A stretch of 64,000 nucleotides of DNA from assembly GCF_014633365.1 (NCBI RefSeq), contig NC_068351.1:9678907-9742906 (forward strand). Direction: 5' to 3'. The DNA is from Diospyros lotus. Its lineage: Eukaryota > Streptophyta > Magnoliopsida > Ericales > Ebenaceae. The notes beneath the pieces are model-generated. The model did no database searches. It saw only the letters and a program-made list of their open reading frames with translations, and was not told the origin of the DNA. This document shows, piece by piece, positions 13,706 to 25,458 of the stretch (within the stretch, counting starts at the first letter, position 1; every line of letters begins with the position of its first letter). Made by a program: the position numbers and the translations under genes.

Positions 13706-16700
13706 AAGCTTCCATTTTGCAGGCAATCCATCACTTGTTTGGATGGTCTCTGATCTGTAGTTGACTGTAATCACGTGTTTAAACAAAGGGAACACTGTTA
13801 AGAGTAGCAACCCTGTAATTTTCGATAATATAACTACGTATTTTTGTTAAACTTATGTAGTTGTTCATAGTTTCTAGCTAATAATTGTGATTCCTGTCCT
13901 CCTCTCTGATTTACTTTCTTCTCGACCTAATTGAACCCGGTTTTATCTTATTATCCTGATCCTCAGCTGCAGCTGCTGTTTTCTCTCGCTGATTCATGGG
14001 GAAGATTTCTAACAGACCATTAATGCTGGATTATACAGTTTAACCATAGCTCTTATTTGGTTGATTGCCGAGATTTGGGCTTAACCTTGATGATTCTAAC
14101 ACAAAGCCTAACTCCACAGCTTCATAAATGGTAATGCTCTTCTCTATGCTAATTGCATTCCCCTTGCTTTGTTTCTTTCCTTCCATTATCTTGCTTCCTA
14201 GGAGAGACTGTTCCTCACTTCTTTTTCCGTTATATTGGTCTCACTTGACTGTTAATAGTTTGTTTCTTCTTCATCTTCATCTTCATCTTCTTTTTTTTCT
14301 TTTCCTCTTCAGTCGATCCGATTGTGAACATCACAGACAAATTTTTGCACTAACCATTGAGACCTTTGAGTCATCAGTCCTTGCCACAAGAAAATATTCG
14401 ATATAATTATGATACTATGTTATCGTTTCAATGTAGTATCATAATTAATTATATATTATCATGTATTTAAATTATGAAAACATAATGATTAGTGACGATT
14501 GTGAAGTTTTATGTACGAATAGGTTCTTTGACAATAATATCAATTCTAACCATCCTTTCGCAAACTGTAAATCTGTCATCTACTCTTATGAAGTCTCCAA
14601 TCACTGTTGCAATTTTCTTTGCATTTCCTTATTCATTCCATCCACCTATGTACCAATACCCAGAAAAGAAGAAAAATGATTTGAGAAATTTACCCCACTC
14701 ATAATCAGATCATTTCCCCTCTTGCTTGTAAAGGGAGGCAGAGATTTAATATTTTCTTGGTTTTTGTTTTTTTTTTAATTTTTTTTTCTATTTTCAGTAT
14801 CTTACCATTCAGACAAATTTAGATAAAAGATAAAAATAGGTAAGCCCTCATTTGATTTCACTTTCGTTATCAAAATTTTGTAAACAAAAACATAAAATTC
14901 TGTTTGATTACTTATTATATTTTCAAAAATTTGAACACACAAAAATTTATTCGCTTTTAGTTTTTGTTCAATATTTCACGCATACTGATACTAAACAACT
15001 ATCACCAATGTACTTCTTACTAAAGATTTTAAAAGAGTTAGTCTAGCCCGAGCTGAATTGATCCCCTAGCTTGATAATTATAACATTAACTGGAATATGC
15101 TTATTAGTTTTCACTTTCTGTTAGTTAAAAATAAAAACTAGAAATGAATAACTATTTCAAATAGTCCCTGGCTTCTCTTTCACTTAGTTGAAAAAATGTT
15201 ACATAATATAATATATACTAAACTAAAACTGCTACAAACTTTACATTAATTATAAATTATAAGATTATTTCATGTGTGATGATGGCGAGGCTCGGGCCGG
15301 CCCTGGCCCCTGGCTGCCCCGTTATTGCCCATTGAACTTCCACTAGTGCTCAGCGAGCAAAGCAACAAGAAGGAGGGAGCTTTCTCCAATTGTGATTGTT
15401 AGTAGATAAAAAAAAAAATAAAAAATGAAGTGGAATTAAGAGATTAAAACTGATGTGTCATGAGTTGTTAATGCCTATAATAAAAACACAAGTTTATAAA
15501 AGAAAAGATTCGAAAGGTTGAAGAAGGCCGTTACATGAGAGCCTGGAAAACCAGAATGCTTCCTGCAGACTTTGTTGTAGAGCAATCCTACAAAGAGAGA
15601 AAAGAAGCCTCGAGACACCTAGAGGTCTCTCAAGTCTATATACTAATTTTTTTTATACTATTTAATTATCTTCATCTTTTTTTTTTTAAAGAGAAAATAA
15701 GTGTTAGAAAACATAATAATTTGTATGCACAATGTCAAGGGGGCAAGGGCAATTTTAGAAGTTGCTCACCCTCAAACACGCCCTTATCCTATATGGTATT
15801 TATGGTATTCAAGTGAAAAAGCGCAAACAAATAATTGCAAAAATCTTTCTGATATAATCTCTCAAATGATAAGGTTTATTCATAAGAGTTAAATCTTAGT
15901 TGATCTGAGAATAAAACAGTCTTTATAAATAAAAGAGATTTTATTCCTCAAAAATAAGTCAATGCTATCCAAAAAAAGAACTTTATTAACTTTTTTTAAT
16001 ATGATGATCTGATTTATATATTGAAGTGTTTGGACGAAAATATCTTGTGATTTCTGACTATCTTCTTTTTTGTAGAATCTTGACGATTTGGAGACGATCC
16101 TCAATATCTAACCTTATTGTTGTATTTAGGCAATAATAAAAATAAAGAAAGTAGCATAGATATTATAATTAGGCCTGTGCACTAATGAATAGATTCTAGT
16201 CTTAGTTTTCGGTTTTGAATTTTTGGTTTACTATGAAATAGTTTTGGGTTGAAATATTTGTGAAGGATATTCGGGTTGATAAGTTGTCTTGTTTATAGCT
16301 AAAATTTTGTACTATTATCCTTTTTGAATTTTTGATATTGTAGATTTCATGCTACATTTTCTAATTTTAGAGATTATTACAAGTTTAGGTGATTGGATTA
16401 GAGCTGAGGATGTTATTCTCAAGTGAACTTTGGCATTGGAAACTACCCCTATCAATGTAAAATAGGAAAAGGTATTTTCTTTTTCTTTTTGGGGGGATAG
16501 GGATGGAGGGGCAATTTTATTAGAAAATAATAATACTTTTTTATGGAGTAAAATAATAATAGGGATCACAATTAGAAAAAGTGTGAAGAAATTGTAATTT
16601 TTTGTAGATATTTTATAAAAGTAAATATTTATATAAAATTTTAATTAGTTAACATTCTCCCAATGGTGTTAGGGTGGGGGAGTCCCTTTTTTTTTTTCCC

Positions 16701-16729
16701 TTGTAAATACTGGTGGAGTCTGTTGTTAT
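13706..16729. other. Intergenic region downstream of CHL27
   Basis: The first part holds the CHL27 3' UTR. The rest is AT-rich with poly-T and CTT/CAT microsatellite runs (about 14265-14305). A GC-rich island with no coding frame lies at about 15285-15330. No domain-bearing frame and no transposon with definable ends were found. Confidence 0.5.
14404..14447. repeat. Perfect 14-bp inverted repeat
   Basis: TAATTATGATACTA at 14404-14417 is the exact reverse complement of TAGTATCATAATTA at 14434-14447, with a 16-base loop. It lies about 700 bases past the CHL27 stop, so it is unlikely to be a transcript-end structure. It may be the remnant of a small inverted-repeat transposon. Confidence 0.6.
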
Positions 16730-17595
16730 GGTACCATTTCCAGCAAGGAAAGCAATTACAGTCCAAGGGCTTTTAAACAGTTGAGAAATGCTATTTGTAC
16801 AGGAGGTGATTTACAGAATAAATTACAGGGGCGATAAATCGTGATATATTAGATATGAGTTGGGAGCAATTTATCGCGAGAAATTAAAAATTATAGACAG
16901 AAATGGGTAAAGCTCGGCGACCCTAATTTTTTCCCTAATTATCTACTATACTCTAATTTCTTCCCATCACTGGCGAAATAGAAGGCGGGAGAAGCTCGGC
17001 CAAACCATCCTTCTTTGCTTTGCTGCTCTACTCTTCTGACCATCGTTATTTCTTCTTTGCTGCTATGCTCTTTTCCAGCTTCCTTGCTCTTCAAGCATTT
17101 TTTGGAAAGTTCTCTTAGAAAATGACTGGAATTTTTGTCAACTAGTATAATGAACCAAGCTTGTGCTTGTTCTTTCCTTTCCTATTGATTTATTGAGGTG
17201 AAATGAATGATCTATGAGAGCAGAGGAATAAAAGCATTGAATTAATTGAAAATGGAAATCTTAGAATGATTTGATGGCACTTGCAGGCAGATGCCAACAT
17301 TATATTTCGTTGATTTCCAGCATTATAAGTTTGATTTCTTGATTGCATTAAACCTTAGAATGATCCACCACTGTGAGCACAGAGTTCGGAGAGGGACGGG
17401 TTGGTGGCCGGAGGGTGGGGCACACGGTGTCGTGAAACGGAGACGTGGATGAGGACGATGGCATCTCTGAGAGGGAGACGCGGGGGGGGGGGGGGGGGGG
17501 GAAGAGAAATGATTTTGGTTCATTTGGGTTTATCACAGGGGCAAAATGGTTATTTCATTATTCTTATAAACCATCAAAGAGTGCTTCTGTACAAA

Positions 17596-19530
17596 GGATA
17601 ATGCTACATAGCCAATCTGGCTGACAATGTTGTTGACAATGTGGTTTAAAATTACACATATATCCCTTGATACAATTACTCATATACCCCTAAAACATTA
17701 CAGAGTCGGACGAGTCTTTTCAGCTCAAAATTAATACCCACCCCGTCCAGCTTCATCATCCTCACCTACTCTCTCTCTCTCTCTCTCCAGTCGCCTAGCT
17801 TCTTCCTCCCCCCCTCTCTCTCCAGCTGTGATGTTCAGAAAGCAACGAGTCTTATGCATTATGGGTGCTCTTTTTTAAAAAAATTCAAGCTTTTATCATC
17901 TCATTACTCTTTGTTTATAGCTTCTTTATGTGGGTTTTCTTTGAATGGTTTTTTTTTTTTCTCAAGCAGAAGGAATTTTTCGAATAAGCCCAGAAAACAG
18001 CCACAAGGAGAATGCGAGGAGGCGAAGTTGGAAGTTTTGTTTTGAGCTCAAGTGATGAGGAAGATTCAGAGGCAAGCATGGTTGTTCTCGGCGAGAACCA
18101 TCCAAAAGATCTAGCACCTATGACGTGAATATGGTGGACAAATTGGTGGATCCTGCTTTTCCAGCGCCATTGCCTGTTGTTATTTTGAGCTCAAGCGATG
18201 AGGAAAATACCCAAGTGTAATTGTTCTTGGAAAGGATGACTTGCAGAACCCTCAAAAAGATCTAGCACCAATGATGTGGAGATGGTGGACAAAGCGGTGG
18301 ATCCACATGCTTTTTCGGTTCCTTTGCTCGGTTTTAGGGGAATTGTAATAGTAAACTATCATTTAAACTCATTTGTGTAGGCAATCGTTTGCTAATTCTG
18401 GGTTTATCTCCATAGCCATCCATTCGTTGCTTCTGTAAATTAGATTATGGTTTGGAGTGTTGTTGCTCATCAGTCATTAGTTGCTTTTGTATGCTTTCTA
18501 TGCAGCGAATGAGACATTTGACAGATTCATATTGAAATTAGTCTCCCTGTTGTTTGGCTAAAAAATCCTTCCTTCAAGGATTTGTTGGGACTCTGTCAAA
18601 GAGGTGGCCTATTTTTTGTTTGTATTTTTACATGGTTAAGCAGCTAAGAACAGATTATTTCAAACAAGTTTTTGCACACTAATTTTTTTCTCAGTCAAAA
18701 CAATTCAATTAATTATCTTTCCATCTTGCTTACAAAACATTAATGTCTACATTTAGCCATGGAAGTCCCAAATCATTAATGTTTACAAACCTAGATAAAG
18801 GAAAAGAAAAGAGTTGAATCAAGCAGCCAACATCTAGCATAAAACGTGTCTGAAATACCCACAATTGCATTCAACATGGAGTGAGAGAAGGCAATACAGA
18901 TTTTTTTCCCTTCTTTTGTGCAACGTATACTCGAAAAGTAGAGGAAGGATTAAAAAGTAGCTAACAAGAGGAAGGAGTAAAATTGCTGGAGAATAACAAG
19001 AACAAGAACAACCCAAGAATAACCCAAATCAACAGCAGAGCAGTAGCACAAGAACAACCCAAATCAACCCATTGAAGAACAACCCAAAGTAGGTCAGTGC
19101 GAGTAGGTGAGAGAGAGAGAGATAAAGAGTAGACGGGGGGCGATCTAAGAGAGGGACGACGACAGTGCACGCAGCGTTGGTAAGAGGTCACGGCGACAGT
19201 TGTGTGAGTGGGGGGCGACGGCAGGTGGTGCTCGCGGCGTTGGCGGGGGAGACAGCGAGTGACAACGGTGTGAGCAGTGCCTGGCAAGGGTCACGGCGAC
19301 GATGCTGGCACAGTCCTCCCTCAAGGCAGAGAGAGAGAGAGAGAATATGGGTGAAATTTGGACAGCCGTGGGTGATTGAGTGAAATTTGAGCGGCAAAGA
19401 ATTAATATTTCATCTTTCAAATTATTGATTTGTTGAGTTTAATTTATCACAATATTTTAATATCAAAATATCATGATAAATTGACATTGTCAACAAAGTT
19501 GTCCACCAAATGGTTCGTCTAGCATTGTCC
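17596..19530. mobile_element. Nested Mutator-type element (M2) with a captured gene fragment
   Basis: The ends are GGATAATGCTACATAGCC and, reversed, GGACAATGCTAGACGAACC. The terminal inverted repeats extend about 47 bp at moderate identity. A perfect 9-bp duplication, CTGTACAAA, flanks the element (17587-17595 and 19531-19539). It landed inside the right terminal repeat of M1, so it is younger. It is 1935 bp with no transposase frame. The interior holds a CT microsatellite (about 17771-17785), gene-like sequence near 18.0-18.3 kb and a GC-rich segment at 19.1-19.35 kb. This pattern fits a Pack-MULE. Confidence 0.82.
18000..18325 (+). pseudogene. Captured gene fragment with two acidic SSSDEE repeats inside M2
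   Basis: Two diverged direct copies (about 18035-18165 and 18178-18315) each encode a hydrophobic-serine-acidic motif, FVLSSSDEEDSE and VVILSSSDEEN. Each is followed by a KDLAP-like stretch or its frameshifted remnant. Stops (TGA after LAPMT, TAA after NTQV) break both. The V-V-I-L-S-S-S-D-E-E pattern resembles a SUMO-interacting motif with its acidic/phospho-serine tail. That reading is inference. The parent gene is not in the window. Confidence 0.45.
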
Positions 19531-19606
19531 CTGTACAAATAGCACAACTCTTTAAAGTTAGTGTGCAAGCATTCAGCCTGCCACAGCCTTGGTTGGCTTC
19601 TATGAT

Positions 19607-20124
19607 GGAAAATGCTATTTGTACAGAAACTTGGTTACAGAAAACGTACAGGGATGATATATCGCGAAATATCGCGATATTTTGAGTTCATCCCCTTCTC
19701 CCTCTCTCCCATCTCTCTCCCTCTTTCCCTCGCCGCTGCAACCTCACCTGCGGCCGTTCTTCGCCTCCGCCTGGTCTCGCCGCCGCCTCGCCTCGCCAGC
19801 GCCTTGCCTTGCCTCGCCTCGCCGCTGCAACCTCCGTCGCCTCGCCTCGTAGTCTCTGCCGCCTCGCCTCTGCCGCCTCACCTCGTCGTTGCCGTCGCGC
19901 CTCGCCTCGCCGTTGCCGTTGCGCCTCGCCTCGCCACTATCGCCGTGCCTCGCCTCGTCGCTGCCGTTGGAGCCGACGGTGTGAGAAGGAGAGCGAGAGA
20001 GAGACAGAGGGAGAGAGATGCTGCATTTGGGGCATTTGGGTTATTAATTGCAGGGGCAAAATTGATATTTTCGTTGCCCTGTAAATTTTTCTGTAAAATT
20101 TGTTCTGTACAAATAGCATGACTC
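19607..20124. mobile_element. Mutator-like MITE (M3), 518 bp, with a perfect target duplication
   Basis: The ends are GGAAAATGCTATTTGTACAG and CTGTACAAATAGCATGACTC. The perfect 10-bp direct repeat CTTCTATGAT occurs at 19597-19606 and 20125-20134. It interrupts the DUF247 pseudogene between conserved blocks. The centre (19725-19980) is a GC-rich degenerate minisatellite built on CCTCGCC/GCCGTTG. A 169-codon plus-strand frame runs nearly end to end from an ATG inside the left repeat. It is low-complexity (Leu/Pro/Arg/Ala) and probably not a gene. Confidence 0.88.
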
Positions 20125-20969
20125 CTTCTATGATAGCCTTGAATAGACGTTTTCACTTTCCCAAAAGCTTGGCCACTAGGCACCAAATTTACGCTTATCT
20201 CGTTGAAAAGGTTGGCCACATGTTGGTCACTGCCCAAGAGGTTGAGTAGTATCCGCTTAAATCGCAACTCCTTCACATGTTTAGCATTACCAATTAGCGT
20301 ATCCATGAAATATATGTAAGAGGAAGCCCCCAAATCATCAGGATTATCAATGCAGGCTTCAAAGGTCTTCAAGTTCAAAAGCATAGATTTGGTGCCATCA
20401 TCGATGATTATTGGTGGGACTCTGAGCCATCCTGACAAGATTGTAGACTCGAACGTGATATCAGAGAACCTGCATAAATGACTAGGTGCGAAATGGATTC
20501 TCACTGGCATAATAAATCCTAGCATCGAGTGCTTGCTGTTTTACCACTCGATAGAACTCTCCAGTTGATTTTCCACTTTGATCACTGTACTATCTTACAA
20601 ATTCGATTTTGAGAGATTTCATCTGTTTTAGCTCTCGCTTCCCAGGGTGCGAAGGACCAATCGCAACCACCATTGGATCGTAGCATTTCTTATTGGACTT
20701 GATCTCTCCAAGTGTCGAGGAACCTTCTGTATCTTTGGCTTCTGCCCCACTTCATTGAAGCATTTCTTGTTGGATTCAATGTAAAATATCCACGGATCCG
20801 CCTCCACCTCCTGTATCTTTGCGTCAACATCGCTTCCTCCAGACATGCTTTCGTCGTGTTTGTCTTTGGGCTTTGGCCACCTTGAGGTTAAACAAAATAT
20901 CATATGGGTATAAGGATGAGTACATATATGTAGAGACGGACAATGGGTTTTTAACCCATACCTTCTCAT

Positions 20970-21708
20970 TGTTGGAAGTAAGTGTGTGTTTATGGTTTTC
21001 CTTACTTGCTAAGTCTTTGAAAGTCTTCCCTAAATCTTTCCTTCCTTGCAAAGTCATTCCAAGTCTTTTCTTCATCTCCAAGGTTTTCTAGTCTTACTTG
21101 GTCTCTAAGTTCATCTTTATTTGGTCTCTAAGTTCATCAAGCCTATATATATTTTCTTAAACTTCTTTGAGATTTTAAGAGACAGGATTTTCTTTGAGTT
21201 TTAAGATTTGTTTTCTTCTTTGAGCTTTGGAAGAACTTGTTTTTCTCGAGTTTTCCATCATTGAGAGCGAGCCCGTCCTGAGTTCTGTTAGCTCCGATTG
21301 TTTGTGGCTGCTGTTCACCGAAAATGTCGTTTCATCCTACTGAGACAGTCGTCGTAGTCTACTTATTGCCAGTGCAGGGTGCTAACTGTCTTCAGGATAG
21401 TGCAAAACGCGACTTGATTTACTTCTGTTCCTACCTTCTCCATGTTCCAGAAATTTGTTCCTGATTCCTAGTCGTTCCAGCTGTGAGTGTTGCTGTTCAA
21501 CCGTCTTCTCCGCTTTGCTGTTTTGATCTAGTAATCTTCGTTATTATTCATTTGTTGTTGCTAGTTACAAGCTCCTGTTGCTAATAATATCAACTATTAT
21601 AATAATAATTAAATATTGTAATTTATGTTTCTTGCATTGTAATGGATTAGATCTATTTTTTTGTATCAACCAAGAACATACGCATCTATATACTTTGTAT
21701 CCCTAACA
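20970..21708 (+). mobile_element. Solo LTR, Ty1/copia-like, 739 bp
   Basis: The element begins TGTTGGAAGTAAG and ends CCCTAACA, flanked by the perfect 5-bp duplication CTCAT (20965-20969 and 21709-21713). There is no primer-binding site, polypurine tract, internal region or second LTR. The TGTTGGAA start and TAACA end are typical of Ty1/copia LTRs. It lies just upstream of the DUF247 pseudogene start on the opposite orientation. Confidence 0.85.
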
Positions 21709-21713
21709 CTCAT

Positions 21714-23870
21714 TGCCATCCCTGAAATCTCTTCTTTTGATAGGTTTTCCAAGTTAAGTGACTGTTTCCACAAATTCTTTTCCACATATCCATAATGGAT
21801 CAAGATTAGATCTGATCAGAATCTAAACCAAATCCATTGACAACTTCTTTTGTCACTTTAGCGTCTGAATCTCCTTTTAGTCTCAAATACACCCGTATAA
21901 TTTACAAATTTGACCTTAGACTAAAATAAAGTGACAAATGTTGAAAAGTTAAATTAGAAATAACCATATCACAATTTTATAAAAATAAGGAAAGACAATT
22001 TATACTTTTGAACCCACGTCTGTCAAAGTGAGTTTCTTTTCAATTAGTTCAAGTTTGGGTTTGAGTTTGAATTTGAGAAAAATGCAAAATGCAAAGACTG
22101 GGTTTGTAGGGGTGGGATAGTACTCCCCACCCCAATTCAAAACCAAACGTGTAAATACATATATATTATTATAAAAATAAGAAAAGATAATTTATACCCT
22201 TGAACTCACGGTGGTCAAAGTTGGTTTTTTCCCATTAGTTTAAGCTTGGGTTCAAGTTGGAGCTTGAGAAAAATGCAAAATGCAAGACTGGGCTTGTAGG
22301 GGTGGGGATAATACACCCTACCCCAAGTCAAACCCACACCCAAACGTGTAAATAAATACATACATAAATATATATATATAGTTTATCATTTTATGTTATA
22401 TATTATCTATACTTCAACTCTTAAATAAATTTGTAAAGGATTAAAATACATTAAGAATGTTATTTTAATTTTACAATCTTAATTTTTGTTTGATGTCTTA
22501 GCCTTAATTATAGATATGTTAATTAGATGTTACAAGTTGAATTTAATTTAATATTAATTTTATTTTAATCACATGTTTACATAAAGTTTGAGCCAATTCA
22601 TTATCGTCTGGATAAATGATTTAGGAAATGAGGAGGTGGTCTTGGACTTGACTTTTTTGCCATGATCAGATTTGGCTTGAAGTTTAAAATAAAGTTTGAG
22701 GGTTTAAATTTAAAGTTAGAAATGACATTTTTTATCCTCCTTTTACCCTAAAAAAAATAATAACCACCAAACAAAAGACCAAAATATTCTACTTATAATT
22801 TGAAATTTAACTTATATGTTCCTATAATTTAAGTTAAGCCAAACTCCCTCAAAGATTAGTTGATGTAAATTGATGATAATGCTGCACAAAATTATGGTAA
22901 AAACCCAAACTTTGACAAAATGAAAGCATGGCTACCATTTTAATCTACTAGAAGTCAAGACACATGTAATATTTGTGTAATTCATTTATAGACGTAAATA
23001 TATTTGTTTTTGTTAAAGCATGGCTACCATATTAAAGCATGGCAACCATATAATCTACACTCTCTCAGTTTTTTTATTCTCTCAACTTCAGCTTTGACTT
23101 CTAACTTTATAAGTAATGACGTTTGAATAAAGAGAGTTCAGTGAAAAAGAGAGTTTGAAAAAAAAAAAAAATAAGAAAACTTGTGAGAGTTCTCAAAAAT
23201 GGCATTTATACCCAAACTTGTTGATAAAATTATTCCTGATTTTTAGAATATTGAAAAGTGTTTTTAAAATAACAAAAAATTGATAGAATTCAATCTTTGT
23301 AACACCAAATGGAGGGTTTGATGTGGTAAAACTATAAGTGTGGCTCTGCTCGTGTAAATAAAAAAAATAAAATATTTTAAATAAAAATGTATTAGGTGAT
23401 AATTGATAGTTGTAGTATAATTTTTATATTTGTTTAAAGAAAAATTTAAATGAAAGTTAATGTTAGCAAAGTGATAAAATTAAATCATTTTACATTTACA
23501 GGATCATAAGATCAAATATTGAGAATTAAGTTATATCTTTATTTTTTTTAAAAAATTATAAAAAAGTATTTTAAGAATTTATTTTAATTGACATGACTTC
23601 TGAACACCAAAAAGCCTTCTTTGCATATATAATAAATATAGATATTGAATTATTAAGATTTGATATAAAAATTATTTGATGACGATTGAAAGTAGTTAAA
23701 TTTTTTATTTTTAGAATTATTGAAGCATATTAATAAATATACAAGATGACTTATGTGCTACTATAAATGGGTCTCCTTTCTTGTAATGATTAAAATTCTG
23801 CATTTATTAAAAGAAATGCCCCAGAAAAAAAAGAAAGAAACATAATTTAATAATAATAGGATAAAATGCA
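21714..23870. other. Intergenic region between the two DUF247 copies
   Basis: AT-rich sequence with no supported gene. It contains the 192-bp tandem duplication listed separately, and a repeated phrase around AAAGCATGGCTACCAT (about 22923-23045). It is bounded by the copia-like solo LTR and the stop of the DUF247 gene. Confidence 0.5.
21981..22362. repeat. Two-copy tandem repeat, period about 192 bp
   Basis: The copies begin at 21981 (AAAAATAAGG) and 22173 (AAAAATAAGA). They share GAGAAAAATGCAAAATGCAA, TTGTAGGGGTGGG and CCAAACGTGTAAATA in the same order. They differ by scattered substitutions and small indels, so the duplication is not recent. Neither copy has coding content. Confidence 0.8.
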
Positions 23871-23879
23871 ATACAGTTT

Positions 23880-25454
23880 CTAAAGTTGAATGGCAGAAAA
23901 AACAGTTTGAGCAATGGTCAAGCCCAGGACAACAATTGCAGCAAAGAAAGCAATTATGGCCCAAGGACTTCTAAAATGATTGTGCAAACATTCGGCCAAC
24001 CACAACCTTCGGTGGCTTGTATAGAAGTTGTTAAGGCGGTGCTTAACATTTCCAAAAACTTCACTATCGGGCACCAAATTTTCACTTATCTCGTTGAAAA
24101 GGTCCGCCACCTGTTGGTCACTGCCCAAAAGGTTGAGGATTACGCCTTTAGACCGTAGTTCCTTCACATCTTCAGCATGATCAATCAATGTATCCATGAA
24201 ATAAACATAGGAGGAAACCCCAAAATTACTTTGAGTGTCGCAAGCTTCAAAGGCCACCAAATTCAAAAGCAAAGACTTGGTTCCATCATCGATGGTTATG
24301 TGGGGGAGGCTGAGCCTTCCATATAAGAGCATATAATCAAATGTGATATCAGAGAATCGACGTGACTTCTCGCTACACTGCAAATGTATTCCTACTGACT
24401 TTAACTCCTTAACTGAGCGATATGAGCACCAATTGGAAGATGGTTTCTTCCTAGTCCCATTTCTTATTTCTTCATCATCAACAAATTTAGTCTGAACAAG
24501 CTCAAGAAGATGAATAGGCTTTTTCTTTTCTTTGGTTGTTGCCTTTGACTTAGAATTTGTCTTGCAAAACCCAAAACAAGTCTTCCTTCTTGGTGCTTCT
24601 TCAGTACAAAAGTCATTCATGATTAGCTTGATGAATTCATTTATCATCTTGTCTCCTATACCATCTTTAAACCTTGAGCTCAAATTCATTAGTTCAATGA
24701 GGATCTTAAAAGGGAGTTGATTTTCCAATAACATAATATCACGCATAATGAGTGATGTTTCAAGATATGTGATCTTTATATTATTCTTCTCAGGGTACAC
24801 ACAACTATTCATGAACTGGATGAGAAAGCAACTATCAATAAACATCATCTCTGCAAACTTCTTGTTGTCAAAGGCATCTATTACGTGTTTGTCATACTGA
24901 TTCTTAGCAACAATCAACAACTCTTCCATCTCTTCATACAATTTCTCTATCGATTTTTCACTTTGATTCGTATACTCTAGTGTAAATTGAATTTTGATAG
25001 CTTCCATTTGTTTTAGCTTGTGGTTTAGCTTGGGGTTGTCATTGGTGTAGCAAGGGTTGTGGTATGGGCCAATTGCAACTATCTTGGGATCGTAGACGCT
25101 ATGGGACTCGTGGATCTCACGAGGAAGCATGGTTGGAACCTTCAAGATTTTTTGCTCTGGCTCTATGGGCCATTTTTTGTAAGATTTTAGCTTAAGTACC
25201 AATGTAGAGTTGTCCCCTTCCAAATCATCCTTTATCCCTGTATAATCGTATCTTGGTTCCAAATCATCCTTTATCCATGTATAATCGTATCTTGGTCCTG
25301 TACCACCATGGTGAACCAATTTTACATGTAATGTGTAAAGATTGACTTGAAATTTAAAAAATGATTTAGTTGTCCTATATAGCTTGTCGTTGCCATCTCT
25401 CACTCTATCTCTTAGTCTACCATAGAAAACTTTTATCACAGTGCCACAATCCAC
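23880..25454 (-). CDS. DUF247 / UPF0481 family protein, start unresolved
   Basis: A continuous minus-strand frame of 525 codons (524 residues plus stop) with the DUF247 domain. The entry motif is KILKVPTMLPREI followed by YDPKIVAIGPYHN. Central features include MMFIDSCFLIQFM and LLENQLPFKILIEL; then YVYFMDTLIDHAEDVKELRSKG and LLGSDQQVADLFNEIS. The C-terminal membrane anchor is in the last 28 residues (PWAIIAFFAAIVVLGLTIAQ). Length and order match the family. The first 85 or so residues are unlike known DUF247 N-termini and include a 13-residue tandem duplication (YDYTxIKDDLEPR; 39-bp repeat at 25210-25300). The frame begins at GTG, not ATG. An in-frame TGA lies just beyond the upstream 24-C run, and the first Met is at about residue 95. 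Either an upstream exon supplies the start or the copy has lost it. Family function is unknown, though in grasses DUF247 genes lie at the self-incompatibility loci. Confidence 0.85.
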   Translation of the reverse strand: MDCGTVIKVFYGRLRDRVRDGNDKLYRTTKSFFKFQVNLYTLHVKLVHHGGTGPRYDYTWIKDDLEPRYDYTGIKDDLEGDNSTLVLKLKSYKKWPIEPEQKILKVPTMLPREIHESHSVYDPKIVAIGPYHNPCYTNDNPKLNHKLKQMEAIKIQFTLEYTNQSEKSIEKLYEEMEELLIVAKNQYDKHVIDAFDNKKFAEMMFIDSCFLIQFMNSCVYPEKNNIKITYLETSLIMRDIMLLENQLPFKILIELMNLSSRFKDGIGDKMINEFIKLIMNDFCTEEAPRRKTCFGFCKTNSKSKATTKEKKKPIHLLELVQTKFVDDEEIRNGTRKKPSSNWCSYRSVKELKSVGIHLQCSEKSRRFSDITFDYMLLYGRLSLPHITIDDGTKSLLLNLVAFEACDTQSNFGVSSYVYFMDTLIDHAEDVKELRSKGVILNLLGSDQQVADLFNEISENLVPDSEVFGNVKHRLNNFYTSHRRLWLAECLHNHFRSPWAIIAFFAAIVVLGLTIAQTVFSAIQL

Positions 25455-25458
25455 AAAA

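Larger units (their letters stand above)
16783..19550. mobile_element. Mutator-like MITE (M1) inserted in the DUF247 pseudogene
   Basis: The left end, GAGAAATGCTATTTGTACAG, is mirrored by CTGTACAAATAGCACAACTC at 19531-19550. Flanks TAAACAGTT and TTTAAAGTT form an imperfect 9-bp target duplication. Without the nested element (17596-19530) and its duplication, M1 is about 820 bp and lacks a transposase. It contains a 20-G run at 17482-17501. The terminal sequence is shared with the element at 19607-20124, so both belong to one family. Confidence 0.8.
16730..20846 (-). pseudogene. DUF247 (UPF0481) pseudogene broken by deletion and transposons
   Basis: The copy reads on the minus strand from an ATG near 20846 (MSGGSDVDAKIQEVEADPW). 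The N-terminal signature follows, shifting frame: KIQKVPRHL, then KCYDPMVVAIGP. About 200 residues of the central domain are missing around 20520. The frame resumes with RFSDITFESTILSGW and continues through SSYIYFMDTLIGNAKHVKE and LLNLLGSDQHVANLFNEIS. At 20124 it is cut by a 518-bp Mutator-type element. A short piece follows (19551-19606), then a second insertion (16783-19550). The last C-terminal piece is at about 16730-16782. The paralogue at 23880-25454 supplies the uninterrupted order. Frameshifts, an internal deletion and two insertions make function very unlikely. DUF247 proteins are plant-specific, with a C-terminal membrane anchor; their biochemical role is unknown. Confidence 0.88.

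Noticed and set aside
19145..19420. Overlapping long frames in the GC-rich end of M2
   Set aside because: Composition-driven frames on both strands with no domain; lies inside a Mutator-type element.
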